A stretch of DNA of 64,000 nt from Endomychus coccineus (GCA_958510875.1 OY294071.1:37354581-37418580), one strand, 5' to 3'; numbered from the stretch's first letter, positions 1-13,257 are shown. Notes: generated by a model not told the origin, from the sequence alone. Made by a program: numbers and translations.

Positions 1-900
1 TCAAACAACAGTTTATTTATCTTGTATGAATAGAATTTCGAATCAATTAGTCTAAAGCAATTTGAATTAGTTTTATTAATATTCATCTACAGAGCTATTA
101 GTGTACCTATATGTTACTGTAAATTCAATTAATCCGGTTATTATGAATAATCGTCTCTAATATTGGAGAATTTGATAAAAATGTAGCAATTTATCAAATA
201 CACCGGCCATTATAAATAATCTGCAGTTCTTGCGGTAAATTTGATAAATGTGCCAAGTTTGTTCTCCAGACAAACATTTAGCCGCACCATCCTATTTTGA
301 CTTTGGGCTGCAGCATGCGCTATTGAGAGTATATTTTAATAGATATGCAAAAGAGCAAGGGAAATCAATCAATTAGAAGAATAAACTTTCAAATAACCTG
401 CCAGCCTAGTTTCCCAAAAATATATAAAAATTAAAAAACTAACCTGTCTAAATTTTAACAAGCTAACAACTAAGTGTTGATTCTGCATCAGCGATTTCAG
501 CCCAGGAGATAGCACTCCGACTCCATATAATTTCGCTTGCAATAGTGGAGGTTCGAAACTCCAAGCGGCTGGTTAGCTTATAAAATTGTTGACGGGTTAG
601 TATTTTTAATTTTCACGTGTTTTTTGGGAAACAAGATTAGCAGGTTATTGAAAAGTGTATTTGATTTTCCTTGCTTTGCACACATGTATTATTAAAGTGT
701 AAATATACAGATGTATTCTTGAACAAAAAAAAAATTCTCTCCAATTAGTTTCATTCATACTGATCAAAATCCACATAATAAAATGTCCAATAAGCAAATT
801 CAGCGGTGAGATTATTTATAATAACCGGTTATTTTCATAAGGGAATCATATTTCCCAAGTGAAATGGGGATTATTACCGGAGCTTATGCATAATCTCCAT
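1..900. other. AT-rich DNA, no gene seen
   Basis: No open frame with recognisable protein similarity, no RNA gene and no clear repeat end was seen. The stretch is AT-rich with short homopolymer runs. The sequence from about 840 leads into the tandem repeat that follows. Confidence 0.6.
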
Positions 901-1965
901 AAAGCAGATTATGGATAAAAATTTTTACAGGCATCCTTCTCTTCTTTACAGAACAAATTCCAGCAATTATAAGAATTTTCAGAAAAATTTTGATTTTGGC
1001 AATTATTTCAAAGGGGTAGGTGTGGAATTCTCATTGATTCTGATATGAAACTACGTTTTAATACGTTTTCTAACATGAGGAATTTTATCCCAACGTTAGT
1101 TTTAATCTTAGGCCATGATTGAGTAAGTTACAGTGGTTATATCGGCATCCTTCTGAGCTTCTACAGATCCACTTCCATCAATTATATGAACTTTTAAAAA
1201 CATTTCGATTTTGGCAAATAATTCAAAGGGGTGTAGGTATGGAAAAATCTCGATTTTGGTCGATCTCATTGATTCTGATGAAACTACGTTTTAATACGTG
1301 TTCTAACGTGAGGAATTCAATCCTAACATTAATTTTAATCTTAGGTCATGATTAAATGAGTTACAATGGCTATATACCCTCGAATTCTGCTTATTAAATA
1401 TACAATGACATTGATAAAGTAATGTTGTAAAGCAGATTATGGATAAAAATTTATATATGCATCCTTCTGAGGTTCTACAGAACCAATTCCATCAATTATA
1501 TGAACTTTTAAAAACATTCCGATTTTGGCAATATTTCAAAGGGGTAGTAGGTATAGAAAAATCTTGATTTGGTCCATCTCATTGGTTCTGATGAAACTAC
1601 GTTTTAATAAGTGTTCTAACGTGAGGAATTCGATCCTAACATTAGTTTTAATCTGAGGCCATGATTAAATAAGTTACAGTGTTTATAGACCTCGAATTCT
1701 ACTTGTTAAATACACAGTGACACTGATAAAGTAATGTTGTAAATAAAGCAGATTATGGATAAAAATTTATATCGGCATCCTTCTGAGCTTCTACAGATCC
1801 AATTCAATCAATTATATGAACTTTTTTTTAAAAACATTCCGATTTTGGCAAATAATTCAAAGGGGTAGGTATGGAAAATTTTCGATCTCGATCTCATTGA
1901 TTCTGATGAAACTACGTTTTAATACATTTTCTAACGTGAGAAATTCGATCCTAACATTAGTTTTT
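901..1965 (+). repeat. Tandem repeat array, unit about 316 bp, about four units
   Basis: Four imperfect head-to-tail units can be read. Units start with the same AAGCAGATTATGGATAAAAA block at about 901, 1429 and 1745; the unit between 1143 and 1428 lacks this start because a deletion fused its neighbour directly to the CGGCATCC segment. The 1429-to-1745 spacing gives a 316-bp period. Each unit then has TTCTGA.CTTCTACAGA, a CCGATTTTGGCAA block and GATGAAACTACGTTTTAATA. Short frames inside it are repeat artefacts. It resembles a short run of satellite DNA or a tandemly amplified element piece; no transposase or RT remnant is visible. Confidence 0.8.
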
Positions 1966-3443
1966 GGCACCTTTTGCACCGTTATGTGTACTCTGTAGTC
2001 GTTCTTCAGTGGCATCTTACAATACTCTGCTGATGGTGCATCAAGCTAGTTCCAACAAGGTTCGTTTTTCAGGTCATAATATATAACTGTGTGCATACAA
2101 TTTGAAACTAATTTATGCACTACAGAATAAAACCGAAATATATAAGGCACTTAAGTGAATAACAATAATTTCAACAATCGGATACATTTGCACATTGCCT
2201 AAATAACTCCCCGGTCATAATAATAATGATTTCGATAAATGCAGCCACTCATTGAGTTGCAAGTATTGAGTAAAATACTTACTGTGTATGCTACCGATAA
2301 TAGCAAATATGAAGGTGATTATTCTGCTCCGCTTGTTATTTATATTTACGGTTTAGGATGTAATTTTTTGCGTTGTGTTGCCGTAAAACATTTTCTGTTA
2401 AGAAGGCAGATGAGAATAGGTGATGATGATCGTTTCGTAGAAGCGAAAAGTTTGCGCATTATAAGTTTTGCAATATGTCCCCAATACTCAACTTATGAGG
2501 TTACACATTTTACATTAAGAGTGTTTATTGAGAAAAAACATTGATTTGGACGTGCAAAATGTAGATTCCAAATATTAGAAATGTGATTTCTAATTCTTTA
2601 ATATGAATGAAATCTTATTAGAATCAGTGCTTAGTCTTTTCAAATTGGGTTTGTAAATATCTTGAACAAGTTTTGTCTGCAGGGACTGATTCACATTATA
2701 AATTGATAATCCACCGGGATTCTCCTAATTCAAAATTTTTTATCTAATATTCTTTCAAGTCAGTTTGCAGGATGATTAAAGAAAACTTGTTTTGTTAAAC
2801 GGATGCCGATATTCGCCAACTATACTGGTTAGAATATTTTCTCTGCTGAATGATCAGATATTACTGGACGCTAATGAAATTGCGAGCAATATGTAATGGA
2901 AACGGTTATTCAAAATAGAAATAATGTTATATCTCGAGGTAGCCGTTGCGTGAAAACTTCCAACACGTCGGAGTGGACCCTGTCCATGATCTACATTGTT
3001 AAAGCATCATTTAGTCCTTTGACATTCATAACCGTTGATTTATTGCTGTAATCCTGCATTTTTGCATTCTCATTTGAATATAGACGCTTCTCTAACGTAG
3101 CAAATAGCGAAACGCACCACTTCCGGTATGCGGGCTCATTCGACACGTTCCATTGACCGGATTTGCAATAACTCCAACCCTTACGTTGCTAATAGTTTTA
3201 TTATGTATTATTTTTTAATACCATATTCCATGCAATAATCTATAGGGGGCGACTATAATGCTCAAAAAAATAAGAGTTTACATTGAGAGAAAAATCGCCT
3301 CCTTTGACCTTGCAAACTTTCGCTACTGTATATGGAACTGAAGTACTTCAAAAGGCAGCAAATTTAAATTAGGTTTTGAACCCTTCGATCGATTTAGCAA
3401 GAAAAAAATTTTGCAAAATTTTTCGGGTTTTCCAGATTTCTTT
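1966..3443. other. AT-rich DNA, no recognised gene
   Basis: One 101-codon plus-strand frame at 2239-2544 has no recognisable domain, no splice context and average composition, so it is not called. The stretch around 3240-3420 has a change in texture (GGGGGCGACTATAATGC) that may be a repeat edge, but no partner end was found. Confidence 0.5.
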
Positions 3444-3582
3444 TGCACACTGTATATAGGCCAGGCAGGGAGAAGTTTCAGTGTACACTACCAAGAATGT
3501 TTGAAGAGTTGTAGACTAATGTAAAAAGATTCCAATGACGAACATTACCATGCCCACCTGATCTGAACTCAAAATCATATTC
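3444..3582 (+). pseudogene. GIY-YIG endonuclease fragment, Penelope-like
   Basis: The plus frame reads through TLYIGQAGRSFSVHYQECLK, which matches the second half of the GIY-YIG nuclease core as found in Penelope-like retroelement proteins (YIGQTGRSF...RY.EH). The first GIY half is not visible, and stops interrupt the frame after about 35 residues, so this is a dead fragment. No reverse transcriptase part lies upstream. The same sort of domain occurs intact at 48.7 kb and degraded at 40.7 kb in this window. The assignment rests on one short motif and could be another YIGQT-containing element. Confidence 0.45.
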
Positions 3583-4788
3583 AAATTTTGACAAAAAATC
3601 GTTTGTTGTTCGATGACGAACCGTTTTTCAAAGAAATCGTGTAATAAACACACCCTTTTCTGAAGAATTGAAAATAAAAAAAAAATCATCACTCCAAAGT
3701 ATATATTGAATCAATTCAAAACATTTACAGTAAATTTAAGTTGATTTAAGACTGCTTTCACCCAAATTTCAACAAAAACAACAAAAACGTAAACTTAAAT
3801 TTATACCGGACTTTAACTGTTCATAACAAACGACGATGAGCCAAAGGCATGGTCTGGCAAAAAGCTCCAAGCGGCAACACATTTCTAGTTAAAGTTTTGC
3901 TTTGTTCTATTAAAATTTTTCTATTCATTTCTAGGAACTTTATAGATTCAGCCTGTATACTCTAGTGTAGTGTCTCTTGCATTACAGTTATATCGTATGG
4001 TTGCGTTCGAAGTCATTGATCCCGACGCACATAAGGGGTTCCGATCTATAGAGTGAACAACAGGGAATTGTGACCAGTGTTTCATCACTATGTTGTGAGG
4101 ATTAGATACAGATGTCAGGGCATCTCAGTAATCGGGGCTTTATAGTTGCCAATAACCGTCCAATAACTAACCGGCGTTATCAACACAGATAGGAGCGTGT
4201 TACTGTCGCTCTGCTTTCGTTACACCCACACTCTATTGCGTATATATTATTCTCCTGATCTCTAAATGTATAATATAGGTGTTCCTATCTGATCAAGCCC
4301 TTGGAATAAGTATACACTTAACCTCAATAATATTATCTTCGTATCCTCTAGCAGCTAAACTATAATTATTATTATTCGGAAGTTCTCCATTTTTGAGAAT
4401 CTGTAAACTGAATTATACTTGGCTAGGCATTTTGTTGTTCATATTAATTATTGTCAAACAATTTTACTCAACGCTTATAATGTTTCTAACGATCCGATGA
4501 CAAAATTTGTTGTTGTCAAGTATTCCAAAAACTTTTAGTTTTAGTGAAAACTCAAATATGTCTAATTTATTTTCCCTTCACACCCCATATCGGTAGATAT
4601 TATTTGTTGTACGCATAGTGGATGCACAACCAGGCACATAATCTAGTTAATATTGGTTAATATATGACACAACACAATTTATTAATTATTGAGATATGAC
4701 AGTGTATGTGGATAATCCCTTACACCGTTATAATTGAATGCCGTGCATCAGATTAGTCAAGCTTGGAACAGTAAATGGATTATTCGAT

Positions 4789-4843
<55 letters not shown>

Positions 4844-6670
4844 TGTTCATGAACTTTATACAAACTTTTGTTTTGCATTGTAAAAGCACTGGCAATTACA
4901 CATTATTAGTTGAGTCAGTCATTGCGAGTATTACGTATGAGTGCATATAGTGACGCCCCTAAGCGGGTGGTTTGTGGTGGTTTAAGGGGGTGAGGACCAG
5001 TCAACGCCGTTTTAATTGCAAACCAGCGCAATAGATTCAATGCATCTCCATGACCGGCTGTTGCTAACCCGGAAAGAGCCGGTGTGCATTGTTTTTCCTT
5101 ACAGCATATGATCTAGGACTCAAGTATGTGAACTGACCATGCTCTCAAACATTGCGTAAGTCTTAGTGTGGGAAAACACTGTTTCTATATGTGTTTTGCC
5201 TTACTACAAAATACTAGAATATATTAACATGAATATACATTTCAGAAGGTATAGTAGATAACTTTTTGGAATTCGATGTCATAAAACAATTATACACGTA
5301 CATTCATGAACATTTTTATCTAACGACTGTATGATGAGAGCCCGATGAGTAACTATTTTTCTCTTTTAGGAGCTTAGTCTGCCAAGTAACTTGCCTTCCA
5401 CTGATCTCGAGATTAGTAATTCCAATACATATGAAAACGAAGCTGAAGTCGGCTTCACATATTGAGGCTTTTGTTGGCCCATGTTCGCGGTATTGTTTTG
5501 TTGAGCATCCACACATTGGGAGTAATTGGAATTTGATCCAAGTCAAGTAGTCTCAACTAAACAACATGAACATGTCGGAAATAGGTGAATAGATACGTGT
5601 GCTGTACTGAGCACAGCTTATAATATTATGCTTCCAAAACAAAAAAGCAACGTCCGCGTAGAATTAGATATATAATATATATATATTGTCATATATATAA
5701 TATGCTTCTATCTCAAAATGATGTGTTTTTCGACCAAACTAATCCATAATATGAATGTGATTTTACCCAAAGGAATGCCACAGGGAATCGTATTGAGTTG
5801 TAGGGTTTGTTTTCCAGTAAAGGTGCTCACTACTATTTTTTGGAATAGGTGAGAGGAGTATAGATTTGCAACGCCATCGCATCACAATTCCGACGAATCT
5901 TAACTGTATAAACTAGAACATATCCTTTCATCGATAATTACCCGAATATAGATCCAATAATTTCTCGTACACAGAGAAGTGGGTTTATAATGTATTCAAT
6001 CTGGATTAAATCTATTATGTAGGAAAACAAATAGAAACCCTATTAGCCACTAATCACTGTCAGAATAAGCGAGAGAATGCAACAAACCCTGACCGAGCGT
6101 AGGTATTAAATTCCACCTGATAAATGTAATTTTAGTGAAATATCCTAATGGTAGAAACAGATTTGTCGATCCGACATTTCGCTACTAATACAGACGTACT
6201 TAACGACAAGTAAAGCCTGATATATTAGAGTACATTTCGAAACAAATTGACCGAAGCGACGCGTACATATTCATGCGATACATTAGATGTATATGTGAGC
6301 TGATCAACATGTACTCTCATAATTTATGAGTTGGGCTAGCCGCGACCTATCCTAATAATACGTTAACTTAATTATAGCGAAATCTAGTGTTTAATTGCGC
6401 GTTTAGCTCAGCTTCGTTAGGCTATGCATTATTATACACCCATCATACAATGCCTGTTTTACATATTAACTAGAAAATTATTCTAGTAATACAGGATTTG
6501 TATTTCCACTCTAATTATAGCCAATATAAAACCACCGAGGAACATACGTATTCTAGAATTGACCACAAAATATCAAATCGAACCGTTCACTCTTTGTATC
6601 AAAATATTTGAAAGAGATTCAAATGATTCTGGTAAGTCAATTGGACGGGTTGTTTTGACTATTCCTTAAT
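3583..6670. other. AT-rich DNA with one CA/TA microsatellite
   Basis: No gene was recognised. A 76-codon minus-strand frame at 5316-5546 has no known motif. A short TA-rich stretch lies at 5669-5700. Confidence 0.5.
4787..4840. repeat. Microsatellite (CA)n-(TA)n
   Basis: A run of CA dinucleotides passes directly into about 18 TA dinucleotides. Simple-sequence DNA; no element end could be recognised beside it, unlike the TA tracts at 43-50 kb. Confidence 0.95.
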
Positions 6671-6675
6671 CAATT

Positions 6676-8150
6676 GATTTGATAGGAACTGAGGCCCTTG
6701 ATGGGATTAATCCTGACTGGACTTTCGTTTTGCGTATAGCTTCTAGTCTAGTTTACACCTTCGCACCAGTACAGTGAATCTCCATTCTAGTTTCAAGACA
6801 TTCTTCTCTCTTGAATCAAAAGTTCGTTTTCGAGACATATGTTAATGTGTTAATTCCTTCTGAACAACACGGATTTGTACCAGGTCGCTCCGTACCCACA
6901 AACCTTCTTGACTGTGTCAATAACTGGAGCTTGTCATTAGATAAAAACGAACCAGTTGACATAGTATACTTGGACTTTTCTAGGGCTTTTGACCATGTTC
7001 CTATAAAACTTTTACTTTACAAAAACTTTTACTTTAACATCTCGGAATTAGGAGCAATTTGCATGAATTTCGGCCTATCTGACTCATAGAAAATTTGACG
7101 AACGTATTGGCCACACATACTCTTCCGAATATGACGTTTATAGTGGTGTACCCCAGGGGTCAGTACTGGGGCCTCTTTTGTTTATTTTATATGTCTCTGA
7201 TATTCGTAACTACGTTCAGTCAATGATCTCTTTTTATGCCGATGATAGCAAGATTTACACAAACCCTATCCAAAAATACAAATTTCTTCAAGAAGATTTA
7301 AGCCAAATATGAATCTGGTGTAGATTATGGAAGATTCCTCTCAATATTCAGAAGTATGTTGTTTTGCACATGGGTAAGCATAGCCCCCACAACCTTTACA
7401 AGTTGAATGATATTCCATTAAATGCGGTGACCGAGCACGATGATCTTGAACTGACCCTCTCGGCAGATTTATCTTGGACCCAGCACATAATCAAAGTAAC
7501 AAAAAAAGCAAAAACTTCTGTTCACCTACTTTCTAAGGCATTTCACACAATTTCCCCGCATCACTTCTATAACCTTTATACCACATATAGACGCCCCATT
7601 TTTGAGTTCGCGGGCCCGGTTTGGAGTATCGACTGGTCACGTGACTTTGGAGTAAGTACAACGCTATGTTACTCGAATTCCATTTGACGTCCACAGACCG
7701 TGTTACGAAGAAAGGCTTAGCATTCTGAACGCAACAACATTTATGGAACGTCGACTTCGAGGAGATCTGATCGTGACCTATCGTATTTTAAATGGTTTAT
7801 TCGAGTGCAAATTGAATCACCTATTCAGTCTTAGCCAGGATCAACGTTTGAGAGGTCACGATTGGAAACTTAAAAAGGAACACTTCAAATCGAAGTCACG
7901 CCAGGGCTTTCTTTTGCTAACAGAATTTTTCTGAGTGGAATAATCTCCCTTGTGATGTTGTGTGTGCTACGTCAGTTGACACCTTTAAAAATCATGTTCT
8001 GTTATACAAAAAATAATTGTTAATCTTTATTGTGTTCCGATTTATTTACAAATAATTGTTCCTATATGTATTACTTCACAACTTTGGACACTGTATTTTT
8101 AGTAATTGAGCCTAAAATAGGTATTCTACCTCGGCTCATTACCGATATCT
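6676..8150 (+). pseudogene. 5'-truncated non-LTR retrotransposon RT (CR1/Jockey group)
   Basis: Plus-strand remnant of an ORF2 reverse transcriptase that copies element RNA at a nicked target. From left to right: DGINPDW near 6700 (start of the RT domain), a gap where the fingers motif should be, QHGFVPGRSVPTNL and VYLDFSRAFDHV with the motif A aspartate at about 6870-7000, GVPQGSVLGPLLFILYVSDI (motif B) at about 7147-7200, FYADDSKIY with the catalytic YADD at about 7230-7260, then a thumb region ending near 8015. The frame is broken by an internal deletion, frameshifts near 7080 and 7680 and stop codons, so it is not functional. The 3' tail ends in short ATAATAATTATGATAAT-like repeats near 8145, as expected for non-LTR elements. 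Clade was judged from motif wording only. Confidence 0.85.
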
Positions 8151-9794
8151 AATAATAATTATGATAATATGGTTGAATTTTGATCAATATAGGTAACACA
8201 TCCTATTTTCTTGAAAAATTTCAGATTGTTGGCATAGAGCGGAAACGTTCAATGGTACAATAGATATGACACTTAAAAGTGTTTAAAATATATAGTATTA
8301 TAAAGAGTGGGCCTGCTCTGTTTTCAGATACTTTATTCATTGAAATCAAGCTAAAAAAGCTCTTTTTTCTATTTGCTTTATTATTCCAATTGCTTGGAAT
8401 GGTTACCATTGAAGGTAATTTTTTTATTTTTTGTTCTTAGACAAATTTGTTAATTAATAATCATATTTAACTGATCGTAGTGAATATCTGTTGCGTGTTA
8501 CGTATTTACATGGGATACAAATTTTTGTTCTCAATCATAATGTTAACTGGGGAATAGTCAGCTTTGGAAAAACTTATAATTTTTTGTTTCAATTTTATTG
8601 ATAAAGTAATATGAACACTTAATTGTATAGTAAAATGGTGTGTACCGGCTTTTATGAAAGGTATTTCGCTTTTTCCTACTTTTATATCAGACAATGTTGA
8701 TAGACCTACATCTCGTATTGGGTTATTACCATTAGGAATCGAGTTGAATTGATAAAGGTTGTTAAATTATTGGAACTGGCTGAACTGGCGACGATGAAAC
8801 TATGTATTTATTATAACAATAGTACATGTTATGCTGGAAAAGCTTATCTGCAAAGTCTATAGATGAAAAGAGTCAGGTACATACACCACTTCTTCGTGAG
8901 ATAATCAATTTTTCTTTGTCTTGCAATCTGGCGTCTCTTTGCGCGCAGGCTCGCACATGATGTACGACACAGATAGAACATTATTTCTATCTCTCATCAT
9001 CAACACGATGTATGTCAAACCCGCACTATTTTTATAACAACTATATTGAAACTGCAGATCGTCTCAGTTGTTAATTTGTTATATCTGAGGATTCACCCAC
9101 AAAATCTCTGAATGGCGAGTCGTTTACCTTACACTGATCGTCAGTTAGTAAGAATAGAATGAGAAGTATTCAGCGTGAGATGACACATCCGAGGGCTCTA
9201 TTCCAGCAAATGTATTTGCTTTTAGTTATGTAATACATTTATTATGTGTATATGAAATGAGAACGGATATACTTTTTCTGGCAATGGGAAGTGGGTAAAG
9301 AATTTTAGTGAAGGTGCGTTAACTGTCAATGACAGCGAATAGTTGAACACAATAAAAACGCACTGTAATCTAGAATTGGATATTTATTGCAGTTGTGGGT
9401 AATCAATTTTCCAGTATAATCCGCGATGACACTGTGCATTTTGAAAACAGTTCTATTCAGTAGTTCAGCAGTGGGTTGCAATAATTGTATTCGGCCGATA
9501 TCGACTTCATGATTTATGCATTTACTCAAAGGGTTCTATTGTTTAACACTAATTTAGATGGATGATAGGATTTAATGGCTTTTAGTAGCCGATTAAATCG
9601 GTATTCTTTTTCTCTCTTTGTTTGTATTTAGTTTTCGAATTTATTGCGCCAGGTGAGTTTTTTGTTTGTTTAGAAACTATTTCAATGTATAGAAAGCATA
9701 ACTGCCAGTTTTATTAATTCAATTACCGAAGTATTGTTTTGAAATCATCAGATAGAACTTCCAGCTAGTTTGATCAGATGCATCGGTGAATTGA
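8151..9794. other. AT-rich DNA, nothing recognised
   Basis: Short frames here are unsupported by motifs, splice sites or composition. No repeat edge was identified before the hAT insertion. Confidence 0.5.
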
Positions 9795-9802
9795 CAAGGT
9801 AG
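9795..9802. repeat. Left target site duplication of the hAT element
   Basis: CAAGGTAG immediately precedes the left terminal repeat, and exactly the same 8 bases follow the right terminal repeat at 11468-11475. Eight-base duplications are the hallmark of hAT insertion. Confidence 0.92.
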
Positions 9803-10029
9803 CAGTGGCGGCTCGTGAACTTTTTAAGAGAGGAGGCTGGACATAAAACGTTTTTGTAAAAATATACTCTACTTCAGTGACAAAATTAATTGTTGCCAAG
9901 CAAGGACCAACGTGGAGGTGTAGAGTTTCTCTTGGCAAAAAATTTTTTGTTTTTTTTTTTTTTCTTTGGATTTTTGATATTTTTTCTTTTTTTTGAAATC
10001 TTTCAAATTTTGTTTTTTTATTATTTTTA

Positions 10030-10404
10030 TTAACTTTTTTTATATATTAACGGAATTCTACGGTCTTTAGTTTGCGAAAAATGATCAATAATATTATCAT
10101 AAAATGTATCATTTTGTTTTAAGTGTTTTACTAAATCTTTTTCAATAGATATCAAACTAACATTGTATAAACGATTTTGGCCCATTGTATTTCGCATGTA
10201 AGTTTTAATTCGTTTGAGAGTAGAAAATGATCTCTCCACCGATGCCGACGTGACAGGAATGGTGACTGTCAAACAAAGTAGTTTATAAAACTGAGGTAAA
10301 ACTTGTTGCAAATCATTGTCTATCATATATTTTATCATATCGGCGTGAATGTCGTACTGGCCTAAGATATCTTTATCCGAGTAGGTATATAACCCATAAT
10401 ACAT
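10030..10404 (-). pseudogene. hAT transposase C-terminal dimerisation domain
   Basis: A 124-residue minus-strand frame carries the conserved hATC signature TSASVERSFSTLKRIKTYMR followed by NRLYNVSLISIEKDL. In hAT transposases this C-terminal segment mediates dimerisation and contributes the last catalytic-domain helices. The middle of the frame (VLPQFYKLLCLTVTIPVTSASVE) is the usual lead-in. It lies downstream of the zinc-finger piece on the same strand, in the order expected for one transposase whose DDE core has been removed by deletion. The frame stays open to a natural C-terminus, so decay in this part is slight. Confidence 0.9.
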
Positions 10405-10681
10405 TGTGAAGTGCTATTTTATCAAAAAATTTATATTTTAGAACTAAGTTATCTATAAGTGTATTGGGAAACTCTTTTGCAAAACATTCGAAAAATCTTC
10501 TATTCGTCAAGTCGAAAAACTTCAATTCATGTAAATCGGAAAATCGAATCTCAATTTGACCTTTAATAGTATCTAAAATTTCATAAAAAAAGTTGTTTAT
10601 AATGTAGTTTCTTGTCTACCAAATTATACGTTTTCCTCCTTTAACAATATTCTGTTTACCGGTTAATTTAAACTTAATACT

Positions 10682-10915
10682 CTATGTAATATGTTCCTGC
10701 GATTTTTCATGTCTGTCTATACCACGAGCTAAATTTTTTAAATCATCATAACCCGAGTGCCCCCAACATGAAGTTGTATCAGATGTAAATAGTAAGCAAT
10801 ACCAGCAATATAATTTATCGTGTACCTCAGATCCCGTTAACCTTAAATATTTTTCATAATTATCAGTATCAAATGATCGACTTTGAAACATACCTGTCAT
10901 CACTAATCCTTTCAA
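10682..10915 (-). pseudogene. hAT transposase N-terminal TTF-type zinc-finger piece
   Basis: The 77-residue frame reads FQSRSFD...YEKYLRLTGS..HDKLYCWYCLLFTSD...WGHSGYDDLKNLARGIDRHEKSQEHI. This is the TTF/DUF4371 lead-in of ZMYM1-like hAT transposases: YCWYCLLF supplies two zinc-binding cysteines and H..S..H the histidines. The frame opens from upstream sequence and is cut by a stop near 10682. Its normal continuation (the RNase H-like DDE region) is absent before the C-terminal piece. Confidence 0.8.
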
Positions 10916-11467
10916 AGCCGGTAAAGGCCGTTTATTTCTAAAAACACTTTTCTGTCATATGTTAATCCACTAAATGGATTTTCTAAGATCTCAGCAACTA
11001 AATCACTACTCATTTTAACGTTTAATAACCAAAGAACTCTTTGTTAATAACTTACCGAACAGATAAATTATAACCTAACCTTACATCCCTTGGCGAAACA
11101 AAAATAATAACTGACGGAGCACGTGTCGCTGTCGCAGCAAGTATCGTATTTCATACGACCGACCGAGTGCGTACGAGAAGCTAGCCTACATAGAGTGTTG
11201 CCATATTCGCTGTTTTACCCTATTTGGCAATTGAACTGGTTGAAAAAACGGTAACTGTGTTGACCATACTTATTCAGCGTTTGAGATTTATAGAGAATCT
11301 AGCCTCTGGCCACTGTTACCAGATTAAAAATAACTACTGAGAACGGGGAATTAATTGTAAAATTTAAAGAATTATGAGAGAAACAGGAAATAAAATGGAG
11401 AATGATCATTAAGATAAATTGGTGAGGAGGCTGAGCCTCCTTAGCCTCCTTCGAGGAGCCGCCACTG

Positions 11468-11475
11468 CAAGGTAG
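11468..11475. repeat. Right target site duplication of the hAT element
   Basis: CAAGGTAG, identical to 9795-9802. Confidence 0.92.
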
Positions 11476-13257
11476 TGAACAAATTTCGAAGCAATCATTG
11501 TTCTGCGAAAGCTACTGAATTCTAATGACAAAATACTAGAGTTGGTTTGCAAAACACTGTATTTTGGTAAATTTCCCTACCAAAGATTGTTTTCACATTG
11601 AGAGATTAGAATGCAGCATGACCATCTATAGCAAAACGGATTTCAATAATATATGTAGAAATTCAAATAAAATCCTTAGTAAATACGTTTTTCTTGTGAT
11701 AATGCCCAAAGCATTTCTTGACTTTTGTATATTGTTACGATTTTAAAATTAATCGTTGATCCCAGTTCTAATAAAATTGCTTTGAAGCTATTTATTCACT
11801 GGAACGAATGCATTTATAGTAAACAGACGTTACATTGTTGAGAGTATGACCTGGGGTTCTAACAGGGTAATAGTAATTCGTCACTTTCAACTGGTACTTT
11901 TTCTATTTTGTAAATACTATCACTACGTAACGGAGATCTAATTTAAATTCTGTTGTAATTATGACATTGCGTTAATCATACTCAACCCGTATTGTCGCGT
12001 TCGTCATGGGCCTTTACTTCTTCTTGACTTCGCATATGTTGATGGGTAACATTCAAATTGACGACCATTACTTATTCTAAAGCATTGGGCTCGAAGTTCA
12101 CTGTGAAGAAAGGGAGTTTTCTAAAGCGACCGGTAACGGCACAATGGATGAAAAATTAACACTGACCCTTCGTTGAAAAAAGGTTAAAATCAAATATTTT
12201 TTTGAACAGTTAATCTAACAACCAGTTGAACTATAAGGTAAGAGCATATGATCACAACATTAAAATTACATAATAAATGAATCCACATTGACTAGCTGAA
12301 TGAATGATGATATGCGAAATGGTCCAGAATTTTTATAAAAACCTGTTTTATTCTAGTCGATTTAGTTCGAGTGAAGTATCTTCTTTCGGAACGATACTGA
12401 GATTTTATTCATTCTTTAATTATAATTCAACTCGATACTTCACATTGTTTCATCTAGACTTGAAATGTGATGTATTAATTTTTTGACCTAATTAAATTAT
12501 GTTTGATTCAAAGAGAATGGAAAATTATTTGATGTACAAATATCAAAAGTGGAAAAAAATTGGCAGGAAATATAAACGCAAAACTAAAAATTCTGATACT
12601 ATATTTATAAATTAACTGTGATCCAAAATGACTGACTTCCCTTATCAGGGGATTGAAAATATAATGTAAATATATGTCATTGCATCGAAAGTTTATTCGA
12701 ATTGACAACATATGAGTTTTACAAAGGTCGATACTGAGACCTTCATTGTATTATTGTATATTATATGAATGAACTATCTGTTAGTACTATTTTTTCTTCC
12801 TTTTGTAGCACAATTTTTAGCTTTCGGAAAGTGTTAAAAGCATGATTGTGAAATACATCAAATTATACTTTATTTCATTGGAAGTTTATTAGAATTGACA
12901 ACATATGTGTTTACTATTGTATTGTATGATTAATAGATTTTCCATATCTTCCATGGGCTGGTTATGAGTTCCGCTCCAGGGATAAAACCGTCTCGCCAGA
13001 GTACAACACTATTTGCACTATAAAATTTTTATTTCACTATATCACAAATTCGAAATGTTTTTATGATTCTGGAATATCCAAATTCATATAGAAATACGTG
13101 CTCAAAAATATTTTCTTTCAAAGCTTGGTCATATTTTCTCAACAACCGAATTATTGTTTTCCTTACTGCCACCTCAAAATTGCCAAAATCATTGACTAAT
13201 CACTATGTAAATCTTACTTCCATGATACCACAGCGTAATAGATTGAATGTAGATGAA
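11476..13257. other. AT-rich DNA, nothing recognised
   Basis: A short segment, TTTATTCGAATTGACAACATATGAGTTTTAC at about 12690-12722, has a close relative (TTTATTAGAATTGACAACATATGTGTTTAC) at about 12885-12915, so a small diverged direct repeat with ~195-bp spacing is present. No protein motif was seen. Confidence 0.5.

Larger units (their letters stand above)
9803..11467 (-). mobile_element. hAT DNA transposon, internally deleted, with perfect 8-bp TSD
   Basis: The element begins CAGTGGCGGCTCGTG and ends with the inverse GAGCCGCCACTG; the 12-bp terminal inverted repeats are perfect and an 8-bp CAAGGTAG duplication flanks them. Subterminal GAGGAGGCT repeats occur on both sides, four near the right end, which may be transposase binding sites. 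Inside, on the minus strand, are two pieces of a ZMYM-type hAT transposase: an N-terminal TTF-type zinc-finger piece and the C-terminal dimerisation domain. At 1665 bp it is much shorter than a full hAT with a 600-800 residue transposase, and the DDE core is missing. A poly-T-rich stretch (9940-10035) lies just inside the left end. The intact duplication suggests a fairly recent insertion of an already deleted copy. Confidence 0.92.

Noticed and set aside
1270..1310. CTGATGAAACTACGTTTTAA in the tandem repeat as a hammerhead core
   Set aside because: CTGATGA is present, but no GAAA block or paired stem follows at the needed distance.
3085..3125. AGCAAATAGCGAAACGCACC as a hammerhead half
   Set aside because: The upstream CTGANGA core is missing (CTAACGTAG), and the outer stem does not pair.
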